64,000 bases of DNA from Pseudarthrobacter sp. MM222 (GTDB lineage: Bacteria > Actinomycetota > Actinomycetes > Actinomycetales > Micrococcaceae): the NCBI RefSeq assembly GCF_947090775.1, contig NZ_OX352321.1, forward strand, positions 2,728,001-2,792,000. Reading direction: 5' to 3'. The translations under genes were made by a program, and so were the position numbers. The notes below the pieces were generated by a model. The model did no database searches. It was not told where the DNA came from and saw nothing but the letters and a program-made list of their open reading frames with translations. Every line of letters starts with the position of its first letter. The stretch's first letter is position 1. Below, one piece after another: positions 36,806-46,900 of this stretch.

Positions 36806-37855
36806 ATGAGTGATGCCGTCATAAAGATCTCCTACGATACCCCATGGGAAGTCGTTGTCAATCAATTGACTGACGATACAAAATTTGTGCATGTGTCATT
36901 AGCCGAAAATCAGGCCGAAGACACCAACCTTATTCGTTTAGCCCGAAAGATTCCGGTAGCGAAATCTACCCTGGTCGGTCTTACGAAGCATGGATTTCAT
37001 TCTTACCTGACGAAGGAAAATGCAACCCGCCTAGTAAAGTACGACGTTGTTCGGGACCTGTGGTCAAAGGTTAAGGACGGCGAATACAGCATCACTGACG
37101 ACGGAGTCGTCTACACCTACACACCGCCAGCTTCGGGTGTAAATCCCAAGCGCCTCTTTGTCGTCTTTTCCGCGATACATGAGGACATGTATACAACAAG
37201 CCTCATGCGTCACTTCATGCAGAACTTTCCCTCAGTGCAGAAGTATCTGCCGAGTGACACGGCCGTGCTTCGAATCGCAGACCTGGGCGGGGTTGCAGGC
37301 GCCTTCTACCTGAACACGTCTTATCTGCAGGACAACGTTTCTGCAATCCAGCGACTCTTGGCTTCCGTGGCCAAAAAGCACCAAATAGGCCACGATTCGG
37401 TCGTTTTGTATGGCGTATCCAAGGGTGGCACCGGCGCTCTTTATCACGCCATCAAGGGTGGCTATCGCTGCGTCGCGGTGGATCCGGTTGTTTCTGACGC
37501 GTACTACGAGGAACGCCACCGCGATTCGCATTTCACGACAGGCGGCATCTTTCCTGCTTCGAAACAACAAGCTTTCCGAGAGCTGACCCACGCCGTCGTT
37601 GAAGGCTGCACGGCTATTCCCGGCGCCTACAGCCGCTGGTCCGTCATATGTTCCGATTTTTCTCCGCAGTTCGTATACATATCGGACATTCTGATAGGTC
37701 CGCTCCTGGACCGGATTTCATTTTTCAATTCTCGAAATAATCAGATTAAGGATCATCCGGATGTGGGACCACGAACGGTCAACACTGCAACAATGCTCAT
37801 GAACATGCACTTGTACGGTGTCCCTATCCGATCAGGGATGACACGGATCGACTGA
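36806..37855 (+). CDS. XcbB/CpsF-like capsule biosynthesis protein (alpha/beta-hydrolase-like)
   Basis: The 349-residue protein has an ATG start 30 bases after the TPR-TagF-GT4 stop. The centre has LFVVFSAIHEDMYTTSL and LYGVSKGGTGALYHA (about 202-216), where GVSKGG is a nucleophile elbow (GxSxG). The overall pattern recalls XcbB/CpsF capsule proteins and Asp2-like acyl-esterase folds. Either O-acetyl transfer or esterase action on the polymer, or a structural role in a capsule polymerase complex, is possible. I rate the family call as moderate because only motifs were used. It is among the lowest-GC genes in the window. Confidence 0.6.
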   Translation: MSDAVIKISYDTPWEVVVNQLTDDTKFVHVSLAENQAEDTNLIRLARKIPVAKSTLVGLTKHGFHSYLTKENATRLVKYDVVRDLWSKVKDGEYSITDDGVVYTYTPPASGVNPKRLFVVFSAIHEDMYTTSLMRHFMQNFPSVQKYLPSDTAVLRIADLGGVAGAFYLNTSYLQDNVSAIQRLLASVAKKHQIGHDSVVLYGVSKGGTGALYHAIKGGYRCVAVDPVVSDAYYEERHRDSHFTTGGIFPASKQQAFRELTHAVVEGCTAIPGAYSRWSVICSDFSPQFVYISDILIGPLLDRISFFNSRNNQIKDHPDVGPRTVNTATMLMNMHLYGVPIRSGMTRID

Positions 37856-37893
37856 TTGCGTGCCGCCGAGAGCGGTCCGATCTGACGGTAAGT

Positions 37894-37921
37894 CAGCAGC
37901 GCCTCGGAAGGGGCGCTGCTG
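37894..37921 (+). terminator. Hairpin terminator after the XcbB/CpsF-like gene
   Basis: CAGCAGCGCC (37894-37903) pairs perfectly with GGCGCTGCTG (37912-37921) over an 8-base loop, 40 bases after the stop codon. The rest of 37856-38110 shows no gene and presumably holds the promoter of the FN3-EEP gene. Confidence 0.6.
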
Positions 37922-38110
37922 CACTGCCCCGGGGCTTACGAAATCAAAATGCCTGCCGATAGTACCTGGTGCGGGAGCGTCGGCCCAGGCGCTGCTTGAG
38001 ATCTAACCTGAGCGCAGGCGGCTGGGCAGCGGTTCCCACATTCCAAGATATACGAAGCGGTAACGATGTACATGTTTCGACACGACTCAGGCACCAAGGG
38101 AAGGTTTCAC

Positions 38111-40024
38111 ATGTTGATGCGATTGCGAAAAGGACGGCGCCCAGGGCTAGGCGCTGCAGCGATTCTCATGACACTAGCCCTTGTGCTCGGGGTGGGCTCG
38201 CAAAGCGCTGTAGCCGCACCGGCTCCGCCCACGGGATTGAAGTCGACTTCGCAAACATCCTCGACTTACCTGAGCATGTCCTGGAACTCCGTCTCGGGCG
38301 CGGTCGGATACCGACTCATGTATTCCACCAAGGCCGACATGAGCACGCCGTTCTATCGAAACATCGCGTCCGGTCTTACCGGAGGCTATGGCGGGCTGAC
38401 CCCAGCGACGACTTACTACGTCAAGATCAAGGCCCTGAACTCGACGGGCGGGGATCTCACCGCATACTCCGCCGCCGTAACGGCGAAGACGCTCCCGCCG
38501 ATGCCGGCGCCGCCCACAGGCCTGAAGCCCGTTTCTTCGACCGCCACTTACTTGACCATGGGCTGGAACTCCGTGTCCGGGGCCGTCGGATACCGACTCA
38601 TGTATTCCACCAAGTCCGACATGAGCGCGCCCTTTTATCGCAACATCGCGTCCGGCCTCACCGGGGGCTATGGAGGACTGACGCCGGCAACGACCTACTA
38701 TGTCAAAATTAAGGCCCTCAACTCTGCTGGCGCGGACCTGACGACATATTCGGCCGCCGTGACGGCGAAAACTCTAGTGGCCCCACCCGCTCCCCCGGCA
38801 GGCCTGAAATCCACGATCCAAAGCACCACGACCCTGTCCTTCTCCTGGGGGGCGGTGCCAAACGCGCCCCAGTATCGGCTGGCGTTGAGCAGCAAAGCCG
38901 ACATGAGTGCCCCGACGTACGCGACAGCCTCGACTACTTCAGGCGAGGTGCGTGGCTTGTCACCCGCAACCCCTTACTACGCGCAGGTCCGGGCGCTTTC
39001 GGCGACCGGAGCCTCAATCACATCCTACTCAACTGTCGTCAAGGCGACGACCGCGGCAGTGCCTGTACTGCCAGCTATCGCCAGCCCGCTGTCCGTTGCA
39101 TCTTTCAACATCCGTTGCGCGACCTGCATAGAGGGGCTTCCGGAGGAGAAGACCTGGGCGGATCGCCGAGGAGCCGTAGTACAGACAATCGTTTCTAAAA
39201 TGCCCGACATCATTGGGATCCAGGAAGCCTCACATACATGGCTGAACGATCCCCGACCGGGCGGGTACACCCAGTTTGAAGATTTGCGCGACCGCCTAAC
39301 GGCCGCGGGTGCAGCGTACAAACTGACCAACTCGAACCGGAATAACTGTGTCGATTCACGGCTTCCCGCCAATTGCGTGTATGCCGATCAAGGCGCCTCG
39401 GCGGGGACGAAGATCTTCTACAACTCGAAGACTGTCAAGCTAGTGCGTTCGGGTTCGAAGATGCTCCCCGCCACTTCTGCGGCGGCCAACCCCCGTTATG
39501 TTGCCTGGGCGGAGGTAGTCCAACTGTCCACGGGTAAGCACTTGTTCTTTGCCGACGCTCACCTGGAGATCGGCAAGGAAGCTTCCGCCAACGACCTCCG
39601 TAAGCGGCAGGCCCAAGCCGTTCTGGACACCATTAAAGCCCGGAATTCGGGCAATCTGCCGGTTGTTCTCGTCGGCGATATGAATTCCAATAAGTGGACG
39701 GAGCCGTCCAACGGCCCCTACGACGTACTCACGGGCCAGGGATTAGTGGATCCCTTGGGTAATACGTACAAGAGCTGGTATCCGAGCAGCGCGGCGACGG
39801 CTGAGAAAGTTGTGAACCGGCGCATCAACAGCTGGAACGGTTTTGAACGTGCCGTCCGGCAGGGGGCCGCTGGAACTAGTGGAACCTACATCGACTACAT
39901 TTTCACGTCCAAGATGCGGGTTCCCTATTACGAAAACGTCGCCAAGGTCGACGCTTTAGGCAACTATGTGGGAACGATGCCTTCGGACCACAACATGCAG
40001 TTCGCTACCGTTGGTCTGCCTTAG
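38111..40024 (+). CDS. Secreted protein: three fibronectin type III domains plus EEP nuclease/phosphatase domain
   Basis: I chose the ATG at 38111 because GGGAAGG lies 6 bases upstream. A signal peptide follows (RKGRRPG, a hydrophobic stretch, ending AVAAPA). Three FN3 domains span about 35-310; the first two are near-identical, with a 94-residue period. The C-terminal endonuclease/exonuclease/phosphatase domain (about 320-637) has SFNIRC, IIGIQEASHTW, ADAHLEIGKE, VGDMNSNKW and the terminal SDHNM, carrying the expected catalytic Glu, Asp, Asn and His. It could degrade extracellular DNA or hydrolyse a phosphodiester in a surface polymer. Confidence 0.88.
   Translation: MLMRLRKGRRPGLGAAAILMTLALVLGVGSQSAVAAPAPPTGLKSTSQTSSTYLSMSWNSVSGAVGYRLMYSTKADMSTPFYRNIASGLTGGYGGLTPATTYYVKIKALNSTGGDLTAYSAAVTAKTLPPMPAPPTGLKPVSSTATYLTMGWNSVSGAVGYRLMYSTKSDMSAPFYRNIASGLTGGYGGLTPATTYYVKIKALNSAGADLTTYSAAVTAKTLVAPPAPPAGLKSTIQSTTTLSFSWGAVPNAPQYRLALSSKADMSAPTYATASTTSGEVRGLSPATPYYAQVRALSATGASITSYSTVVKATTAAVPVLPAIASPLSVASFNIRCATCIEGLPEEKTWADRRGAVVQTIVSKMPDIIGIQEASHTWLNDPRPGGYTQFEDLRDRLTAAGAAYKLTNSNRNNCVDSRLPANCVYADQGASAGTKIFYNSKTVKLVRSGSKMLPATSAAANPRYVAWAEVVQLSTGKHLFFADAHLEIGKEASANDLRKRQAQAVLDTIKARNSGNLPVVLVGDMNSNKWTEPSNGPYDVLTGQGLVDPLGNTYKSWYPSSAATAEKVVNRRINSWNGFERAVRQGAAGTSGTYIDYIFTSKMRVPYYENVAKVDALGNYVGTMPSDHNMQFATVGLP
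38303..38690 (+). repeat. Near-identical tandem FN3-encoding repeat (period 282 bases)
   Basis: The stretch from about 38303 recurs 282 bases later from about 38585 with few differences, for example GTCGGATACCGACTCATG in both. The repeat encodes FN3 domains 1 and 2 in frame. The third FN3 domain has diverged. This is a recent internal duplication within the gene. Confidence 0.8.
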
Positions 40025-40098
40025 CCCTTCGGCATAGCGGCCCGGCGCAGGACGGCGCTGAGCGCGCTCCACAGTTCGCGCTTCTTGACGGAGCTCAC

Positions 40099-40134
40099 GC
40101 AAATGCTCGGCTGGGTATCCAGCCGAGCATTTGC
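40099..40134. terminator. Perfect bidirectional hairpin terminator
   Basis: A perfect 16-base-pair stem (40099-40114 with 40119-40134) closes a GTAT loop. It lies between the convergent FN3-EEP and GT-D genes. The A-rich left foot and T-rich right foot (GCAAAT and ATTTGC) give short U tracts both ways. Confidence 0.85.
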
Positions 40135-40236
40135 ATGTACATCGGACGCGGCGGCAGGTTCTATCGCGCACTCCACAGATACCATACGGTCGGTTCGCGA
40201 CCCGGCCTCGAATTCCCCCGACCATGAAGGGTCTTT

Positions 40237-41169
40237 TTAAGGAACTGCCCGTGTGGGCAAATGTTCCGGCGTTTTGCCCCCCTTGAAAACGTTCAGGTAG
40301 CTTGATGCCAGGTGCCCGATGTCGACCGCGTGATGGGCGCCTCCTGCCTCGGAAGACAGGTGGCCTGCCAGGACCGTGCCAGACGGCCCAAGTGCTATAA
40401 GGAATAGGTCGACATCGTCTATGGCCCTGAGCTTTTGCTTGAGTTCGGGCAACGTGGCGTAAGCATCGGCAGGTTCCGAGTCGATACGTCGTACGTCCGC
40501 GACGTTATCGAACAGTTCCGGGAGGAGTTCGAATTTGGAGCCCCTCCCCGCGATTACGCAGACCCGTTTGTTACTCCAGACGCTTCGCCAAGCCCCGACA
40601 GCTTCGTGGCCGTGCCTCTGGAAAAACAGTGGCCGGGAAACATGAGTGTTGCCCCACTTGGACTGGGATTCCTCAAGAATTGGCTTCAGAAGATGCCAAT
40701 TTTCAGCAAATATACCCATCCAGAGGCGACTCGAAAAGAACGTAGGCATTGCCAGAATAATCTTCGATGAGTTTTCATCATAGGAAGTAAGCATGGCCTC
40801 GAGCTCCGCTGCAAGTGCTGGTAATGCCTTTTGGTACATCAAATCAAACTCGGGTTGAAGCATCAGCTTAATTTCGCCATCACCCCAACGCGCAACGGAT
40901 TTCCCCTCCGCTACCTGCTTCACCGTTTCCATCATACTCAGCTGCCTCGACTGAATTACTGTCCTGGCATCGGCAAGGGTGTCCCGGAGCCCGATCCGTC
41001 CCAAGACCTCGAGCATTCCTCTGTGTTCCCCTGCCTGAGCCTGCAAGGCACTTAATGTCCTCGACTGCGCCTCGATAATGGAGTTTTGCCTACGAATCAG
41101 CTCGACCATCTCTTCAGTGGTTCTGCTCATCCGAGAAAGTAAAGCCTCGTTTGAAGATTCAGTTGTCAT
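40237..41169 (-). CDS. DUF1792-type GT-D-fold glycosyltransferase
   Basis: I chose the ATG at 41169, preceded by GAGGAAGGA, over a GTG at 41193; this gives 310 residues. The N-terminal 60 residues form a coiled coil (EEMVELIRRQNSIIEAQSRT). The transferase part has VARWGDGEIKLML (about 85-97). The DGE triad there is the metal/nucleotide motif of the GT-D fold defined for DUF1792 enzymes that extend serine-rich-repeat glycoprotein glycans. VIAGRGSKFELLPELF and LIALGPSGTVLAGHLS are typical nucleotide-fold strands. The coiled coil may drive oligomerisation. It is a monocistronic minus-strand gene. Confidence 0.75.
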   Translation of the reverse strand: MTTESSNEALLSRMSRTTEEMVELIRRQNSIIEAQSRTLSALQAQAGEHRGMLEVLGRIGLRDTLADARTVIQSRQLSMMETVKQVAEGKSVARWGDGEIKLMLQPEFDLMYQKALPALAAELEAMLTSYDENSSKIILAMPTFFSSRLWMGIFAENWHLLKPILEESQSKWGNTHVSRPLFFQRHGHEAVGAWRSVWSNKRVCVIAGRGSKFELLPELFDNVADVRRIDSEPADAYATLPELKQKLRAIDDVDLFLIALGPSGTVLAGHLSSEAGGAHHAVDIGHLASSYLNVFKGGKTPEHLPTRAVP

Positions 41170-41551
41170 AACGTCCTTCCTCGTAGTTACCACTCACAAT
41201 TCCTAGGACTGTAAGTCAGCGGATGCAGCCGTTCTTCCCAGCGGTCCCGCCGATCCACTGCCGTCGAGGCGACCCAGGCCGTGATGTACCGCTTCGGGCT
41301 ATGCGAACCGCCCCAAGGCGCCATTCCCACAGACTACCCACAGGCCGCTGATACTCGAAGCCGCGACGCCCGCCACACTCCTGCGTGCCGTATCACCCAC
41401 CGACGTCCAGTGCGAGTCACCTCGGAGGCAGCAACCCGGGCTCGCGCCGGCAGGGACGCAATGGCCTCCGGCCACACGGTGCGAAATCGATCCACGGTAG
41501 AATTTGGAAGCGAACAACCACGGAACCTAACCAAAGGCGAACTTTCCTAAG
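41170..41551. other. Divergent intergenic region with no recognised gene
   Basis: This is 382 bases between the GT-D gene and the TagF-type gene. It must hold both promoters. TAGAAT at 41498-41503 is a possible plus-strand -10 element without a convincing -35. Open frames here lack a Shine-Dalgarno and family motifs, so I do not call them. Confidence 0.5.
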
Positions 41552-43909
41552 ATGAACAAGGAAGAAACAAAGGATGCCCTTCCCGCGAGGGCCGAGCTTC
41601 GCGCGGCTGCCTGGACGGGCGCCCGGACTTACACCGTAAGACTATGGGCCTACCTGCTGTCCCCGGTGTCGAAGTCTGCAACGACGGACGTCCAGGTCTG
41701 GCTGCAGGACGACAAAGGTCGCCGGACGACAGCGCTTGTCCGCCCTTGCATCGAGCCGGCGGCCAATGAGCGTAGCTCAAACACTTCGTTTGACGCTTCA
41801 ACGTGCGCCTTTGAGGCAGTGTTCGACTTTGACAGTCACCTGGCGGCGGCCACTGCGCGGGGCAGCATGCTGACCACTCATGTCGCCGTATCAGACGGCC
41901 GGCAGACGCACGAATCGAAATTGACTCATCGATACAGGTGGGGTTCGGCGGGTGCGCTGGAAGCAAACGGCTTCGACAATGGCGTCCAGGTTGTTCCTAG
42001 TTGGAGCGCCAGCGGGTTGCAATTCAAGGTTGCCCAGCGTATCGCTGTTGCCCACGCAGCGTCGCTCGTTGGCGAGGAACTCCGTCTCTGGGTTAAGTGC
42101 AGCGGGCGCTTCACGCCCGACGTGGCAGTCCTCAGAGATGATGCCGAGCGCGGGGTTGAAGCCTCGTACTTTAAACGCGAGGGCAATTGGGTCGAGATTG
42201 CATTCAACACCGCGAACCTGCCGGCCTTTGCAGCAGACGCCCAGGAAAGCTGGAGAATCTACGTCCAGGCTGGCGACAAAAGCCGACTCGTACATTGGAC
42301 GAATGGCCCGTTGCAGGCAGACCACCGTGAAGACGGGCTCGTCCTGACTACCGGCCCGAGCGGTGTACTTCGCTTGGACCGCGCGCAGCACAATATAGAG
42401 GCGACGTCCATCGATTTTTACCCTCTTCCCAGCCCGCACCTAACCGTCTCAGGATCCTACGCGGGCGAGCAGTCGAAGCCGGTAGGGCTGTCACTGGACG
42501 GACAGCGAACCACCGTCCCGGGGGTACTCGTAACCAACACGGCCGGCCGCTTTATCTTTTCAGTTCCCCTGGTTAGGCCGCTGGAAGCAGGCACGGCTCC
42601 CGTACCCTCAGGCGGTTACAGGGTCAGCGTCCAGTTCAACGACGAGTCGTACGACCGCCTGCGCCCTGCCAAGCCATTAGCTGCCCGGCTGTATAAGACT
42701 CACTACTCAGACAGCCTAAACGTTCGGTTGGAGCGTTCTCCGGCGAACGAAGTCTATGTTAATGTCAGTCCCCCGCTGTCGCCATCCGAGCTCGGTGAAT
42801 TCAATCAGCGAAAGATCAGTTCGGCAAGTCGTGATGGAGCCGCACTGCGAAGCGATTGTTTCTATTTTGAAAGCTGGTTTGGTAAGAACTTCTCCGACAG
42901 CCCGCTGGCTCTGTTCAATGAGGCGAAGCGGCGGCTTCCGGATGCCCGCTTCTACATTGGGGTAGCCGACCTGTCAGTTGCCCTGCCCGCAGATGCTATT
43001 CCGGTTGTGCGCAACAGCACAGAGTCGTGGAAGGCTCTCGCGGAATCCAAGTACGTAATCACAAACTGCTGGGCGCCTGATCGGTATCAGCGGCACCCGG
43101 AACAGGTCCTGGTGCAAACGTGGCATGGCACCCCGCTAAAACTCCTCGGATTGGACCGGCCGGGTGCAAGGGATAAAGCTGGCCGGGTCGCGAAGATTGA
43201 ACGGGACGCTAACGAATGGAGCCTCCTGGTTTCCCAGAACCCGCACAGCACCGAAGTCTTCAAGCGAGCGTACGCCTACGCCGGAGAGATTCTGGAATCC
43301 GGCTATCCCCGAAACGATGCGCTGTTCGACAGCAGCGACCTCGGACAACAAGTCCGTGCCTCGCTGAACATTCCTTCCGGGAAAACAGTTGTGCTCTATG
43401 CACCTACGTGGAGGGAAGAAAGCGCGGGTTCACCGGACCTGATCCAAGCGGGAGCGATGGCCCAAGCGCTGGGCCCGGACTTCGTTGTGCTGCTCCGCGG
43501 TCATTCTGTGAGTCTTCGACGTGGCCATGACGTGGAAGCCGACGGCGTCATCGACGTAACGTCGTTCAACGACCCGTCTGGCCTCATGGCTGCAGCCGAC
43601 GTCCTGGTGACGGATTATTCGTCCATCATGTTCGACTTCAGCGTCACCGGAAAACCCCTGGTCTTCTTTGTCCCGGACTGGGATTTCTACACCGGAGCAG
43701 GCCGGGGAGTCTATTTTGACTTGGCCGACAAGGCCCCCGGTCCGCTGTGCCGCACCCGTGAAGACGTGATCGAAGTTCTTCGAAACTTGAAAGAGTCCCG
43801 GAGTATCTACCAGGAACCTTATGCCGCGTGGGTGAAGGAGTTCAATCCCTGGGACAATCCGCGATCATCAGAAGCGGTGTTTTCCCGCATACTCGAACTG
43901 GGAAACTAG
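41552..43909 (+). CDS. TagF-type CDP-glycerol glycerophosphotransferase family protein
   Basis: The protein has 785 residues. The first 400 are beta-rich with no recognised motif and recall the sandwich domains found before TagF domains in actinobacteria. The C-terminal 380 form the glycerophosphotransferase: QTWHGTPLKLLG (about 521), GYPRNDALFD, LYAPTWREE (about 615), LLRGHSVSL, VTDYSSIMFDF (about 686) and TGKPLVFFVPDWDFY. The His of WHGTP and the His of RGH are the residues needed in TagF. It likely adds polyol-phosphate or sugar-phosphate units at the cytoplasmic face. It is a single plus-strand gene convergent on the minus-strand operon. Confidence 0.85.
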   Translation: MNKEETKDALPARAELRAAAWTGARTYTVRLWAYLLSPVSKSATTDVQVWLQDDKGRRTTALVRPCIEPAANERSSNTSFDASTCAFEAVFDFDSHLAAATARGSMLTTHVAVSDGRQTHESKLTHRYRWGSAGALEANGFDNGVQVVPSWSASGLQFKVAQRIAVAHAASLVGEELRLWVKCSGRFTPDVAVLRDDAERGVEASYFKREGNWVEIAFNTANLPAFAADAQESWRIYVQAGDKSRLVHWTNGPLQADHREDGLVLTTGPSGVLRLDRAQHNIEATSIDFYPLPSPHLTVSGSYAGEQSKPVGLSLDGQRTTVPGVLVTNTAGRFIFSVPLVRPLEAGTAPVPSGGYRVSVQFNDESYDRLRPAKPLAARLYKTHYSDSLNVRLERSPANEVYVNVSPPLSPSELGEFNQRKISSASRDGAALRSDCFYFESWFGKNFSDSPLALFNEAKRRLPDARFYIGVADLSVALPADAIPVVRNSTESWKALAESKYVITNCWAPDRYQRHPEQVLVQTWHGTPLKLLGLDRPGARDKAGRVAKIERDANEWSLLVSQNPHSTEVFKRAYAYAGEILESGYPRNDALFDSSDLGQQVRASLNIPSGKTVVLYAPTWREESAGSPDLIQAGAMAQALGPDFVVLLRGHSVSLRRGHDVEADGVIDVTSFNDPSGLMAAADVLVTDYSSIMFDFSVTGKPLVFFVPDWDFYTGAGRGVYFDLADKAPGPLCRTREDVIEVLRNLKESRSIYQEPYAAWVKEFNPWDNPRSSEAVFSRILELGN

Positions 43910-43918
43910 TCCGGACAA

Positions 43919-43961
43919 AGAAGAGCGGCTAACGGGTGCAGTATCCGTTAGCCGCTCTTCT
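43919..43961. terminator. Strong bidirectional terminator
   Basis: AGAAGAGCGGCTAACGG (43919-43935) pairs perfectly with CCGTTAGCCGCTCTTCT (43945-43961) around a 9-base loop. It separates the TagF-type gene from the 3' end of the long minus-strand operon. Confidence 0.88.
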
Positions 43962-43970
43962 CGTATCGCC

Positions 43971-46900
43971 CTATCGGGCGAGTGCGACTTCCGCTCCAAC
44001 AACCCTCTCAAACTTCGCCAGGGCAGCAGCCACGTACTGTTCGGCATCAAACGTGGCGGGAGGGACTTCCCCGGCCAGATAAGCGCGCATGCCTGCAACA
44101 AGCCCATCTACCGAGTTCGGTACGAGCAGTCCGTGATCTCCGTCCGGGCCTGCGAGGACGCCCCGGGAGCCGTCAATATCCGTGGCAACGATCGACATAC
44201 CCAGAACCATGGCCTCAAGCAAAACCATGGGTTGGCCCTCGTGGTTGGACGACAGGATGAAGCAGTCACTCTTACGCAGGATCGCGAACGGATTCTCCTG
44301 CATTCCGGCCAAGAAAACGGATTCTTCGAGCCCGAGATCACGGGTCAACCTCCGCAGCTCCCCTGCCAGAACGCCGTCACCTATCATCACGAGTCGCGTA
44401 TCAGGAGATTCGTTAACGATCTTTTTGAATGCCCGCAATAACTTGGCATGATCCTTTTCAGGAGATAGCCGCGCACTGATGGTGAAGACCTTGCCCGGAC
44501 CTGTCATCCATTCAATTACAGGAGACACAATCGATTCGGACGCTTTAGCGAGGATTTTACCTGGAAGAATGACGTTCGGGGTGAAGTCAAACTTCTCCTT
44601 TGGAATGTCGAAGCTGTCCGACAACTTTGAGGCATTGACCTCACTCAGGGCCTCCGACACCGATATGACCCCATCAAACTCGCGGTAGAGCGCAAACATC
44701 TCACGCAGGTAGGGGTACTTTGACTGGTTCTCGGCCAGCATATCGTTGTGCAGGAATATATCGCTAGTATTCGCGTCGCTACGGCCGCCAAGGAGGATCG
44801 AAGCCATGAAGGGAGAATAGCCGTCAAACTCCACTAGGGCATCGAACGCGGACTTCCCAAAGAGACGCCGGAATTCCCGGTTGAAGGCATTGAAATATAT
44901 CTGCCTTTGCTCGTCGGTGGAAAAGGTGTTTGAGCGTTTAAAGGCTGACATTATCCAACGCTCCTCCACGCTGGCAATCTGTCGCCCCACCCGACCCACG
45001 GTGCGAACGTTTTCCGGAAGCGACTTGAACGCAGCCAGCCGCTGGGGGTCGTCCGACACCCCGGCCGCGTCGATGAGGAGTGTCAGGGTATGCCGGTCAG
45101 TATCAAGCGCTTCCAGCAGATTGAGCAGGGAAGCAGTCATCCCGTTCGGGTTCATTCCGTGCCTGAAGAGCAGCGAGCTTTCCTTCTTGGGGAGAATCAC
45201 GTCGTGCTGTGCGTCGTTTTCGAAGTAAAACGCTACGGCCCGATCTGCCGCCAGACCGTCTTCCGCAGGTGTGAAGCGTGCCTGGTTCGCCGCATATGCC
45301 GGATGCCTTTGCTCTGCAGCCAATCCGTTGCGCACCCCTGCCAGAACTTCGTCGACAGTGCTGCAGACGGGACCTGGAAGGCCTTCCATATCGAAGTACA
45401 GCCCACGCTCGGCCGCATACTCGTCCTGGTCCGGGGCGTACAGCACCACAGGCCGGCCAGTCGCCATGAAGTCGAACACGACGCTTGAGTAGTCCGTTAT
45501 GAGGACGTCAACGACGGAAAGTAGATCGTTAGTAGTCAGGCTCCGCGGAACGACCGCTATTGGCTTGTCGCTCCCAACCAATAGGTCCTCGGTGTAGTGG
45601 TGGGCACGTACCAACAGGTGAAAATCAGATGCCGAAGCCAACGCTTCGATGTCTTGAGCCATCGCCTCTGAGTCCAGTACCTTTGCGTTCATGCTGCCCC
45701 GCCAGGTAGGCGCGTACAGCACGACAGGCTTGCGTCCTTCGGGGTCAATACCCAGCACGTTAAGGACGGACTCACGGTGCGCCGCCGAAGAGTTAAGCGT
45801 TTTATCGATCCGAGGATAACCGGTGAGTGCGACGCGCCCGGTGAAGATCCCGTCCACGCCAAACGCACGGGTGAGCACATCAGTCGTGTGCTCGTTCGGG
45901 CTGAGAAGATGCGTGGCCTGAAGCAGGTTTCGAGTCACATTGGCATGTTCAAGGGCAGAGCCTTCGACGTCCGTGCCCATCTTCTTCAACGGTGTCCCGT
46001 GCCAGGTATTCAGGTAAGACTGCCCGTCTTTCCGAACGAAGTAGGAAGGAAAGGTCGAGTTGTTGATGAGGTATTCGGCGGTCGCGAGGTATTTCAGGTA
46101 CAGGTCCGACTGCTTCACTACGATCCGGACGTTCTCCCTGCCCAAGAGGCTGGCAGGTAGTGTCACTTCCCCGTTTGCCACAGTCCAAATATGGACGTAC
46201 CCGGAGTACTTTGGATCGTCGACGATTGTTTCGTACATGGACAGGGGGTTGCAGTCGATAGACGTCCCCAAGTTGCTTTCATACAAAATGGTGTTCGCTA
46301 CGAGCGGCAGGCTCTCGTAGTACTCAACGTATTCGATGACCGTCTTCACAGCGGCCGACTTTGAATAGCTCTGCTCGCTTACGCCATACGGACGTGCGAA
46401 GATCCGGCTCTGCCGAAAGGCATCGCACGCCTCTTCTAGCGCTCCGGCCTTGGCCAGGGCAAAACCCAGCCGGTTGTACCATCCTGATCGGTGATCGTTG
46501 CTCCGCAGAACGGCTTGGCTATAAAGCTGGGCTGCCGCCGGCCAGTCCCCAAGCTTCTCAGCATCGGTTCCGACATCGAAATACGACTTGGCGTCCAACT
46601 TGCTCTTGATTGTTCCGGCCAACTGCCTGACCGAAACCAGGAGCCTCTCATGGACATCGGTCCTGTTTGCTTCACCGGAGTCTTCAAAAATTTGATCCAC
46701 CGGTGCCAGTCTTGCTGCCGCGACATAGGATTCAACAGCTTCCCCGTATCGGCCCATCTCGTGAAGGACATATGCCAACCGAAATTGCCAGTAGGGTTTC
46801 TGCGAGTCACTCACGCGCAGCGCTTCCGCATACGCGTCTGCGGCTTCCTGGTAGTGGTGAAGTCGCTCTTGGGCAAAACCGAGCCGGTAGTGCCAATATG

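Noticed and set aside
37969..38712. Plus-strand open frame overlapping the start of the FN3-EEP gene
   Set aside because: It is a second frame across the FN3 repeats with repetitive Arg/His-rich sequence and no motif.
41281..41550. 89-codon open frame between GT-D and TagF-type genes
   Set aside because: It has no Shine-Dalgarno, no motif and biased composition. The stretch is better read as a divergent promoter region.
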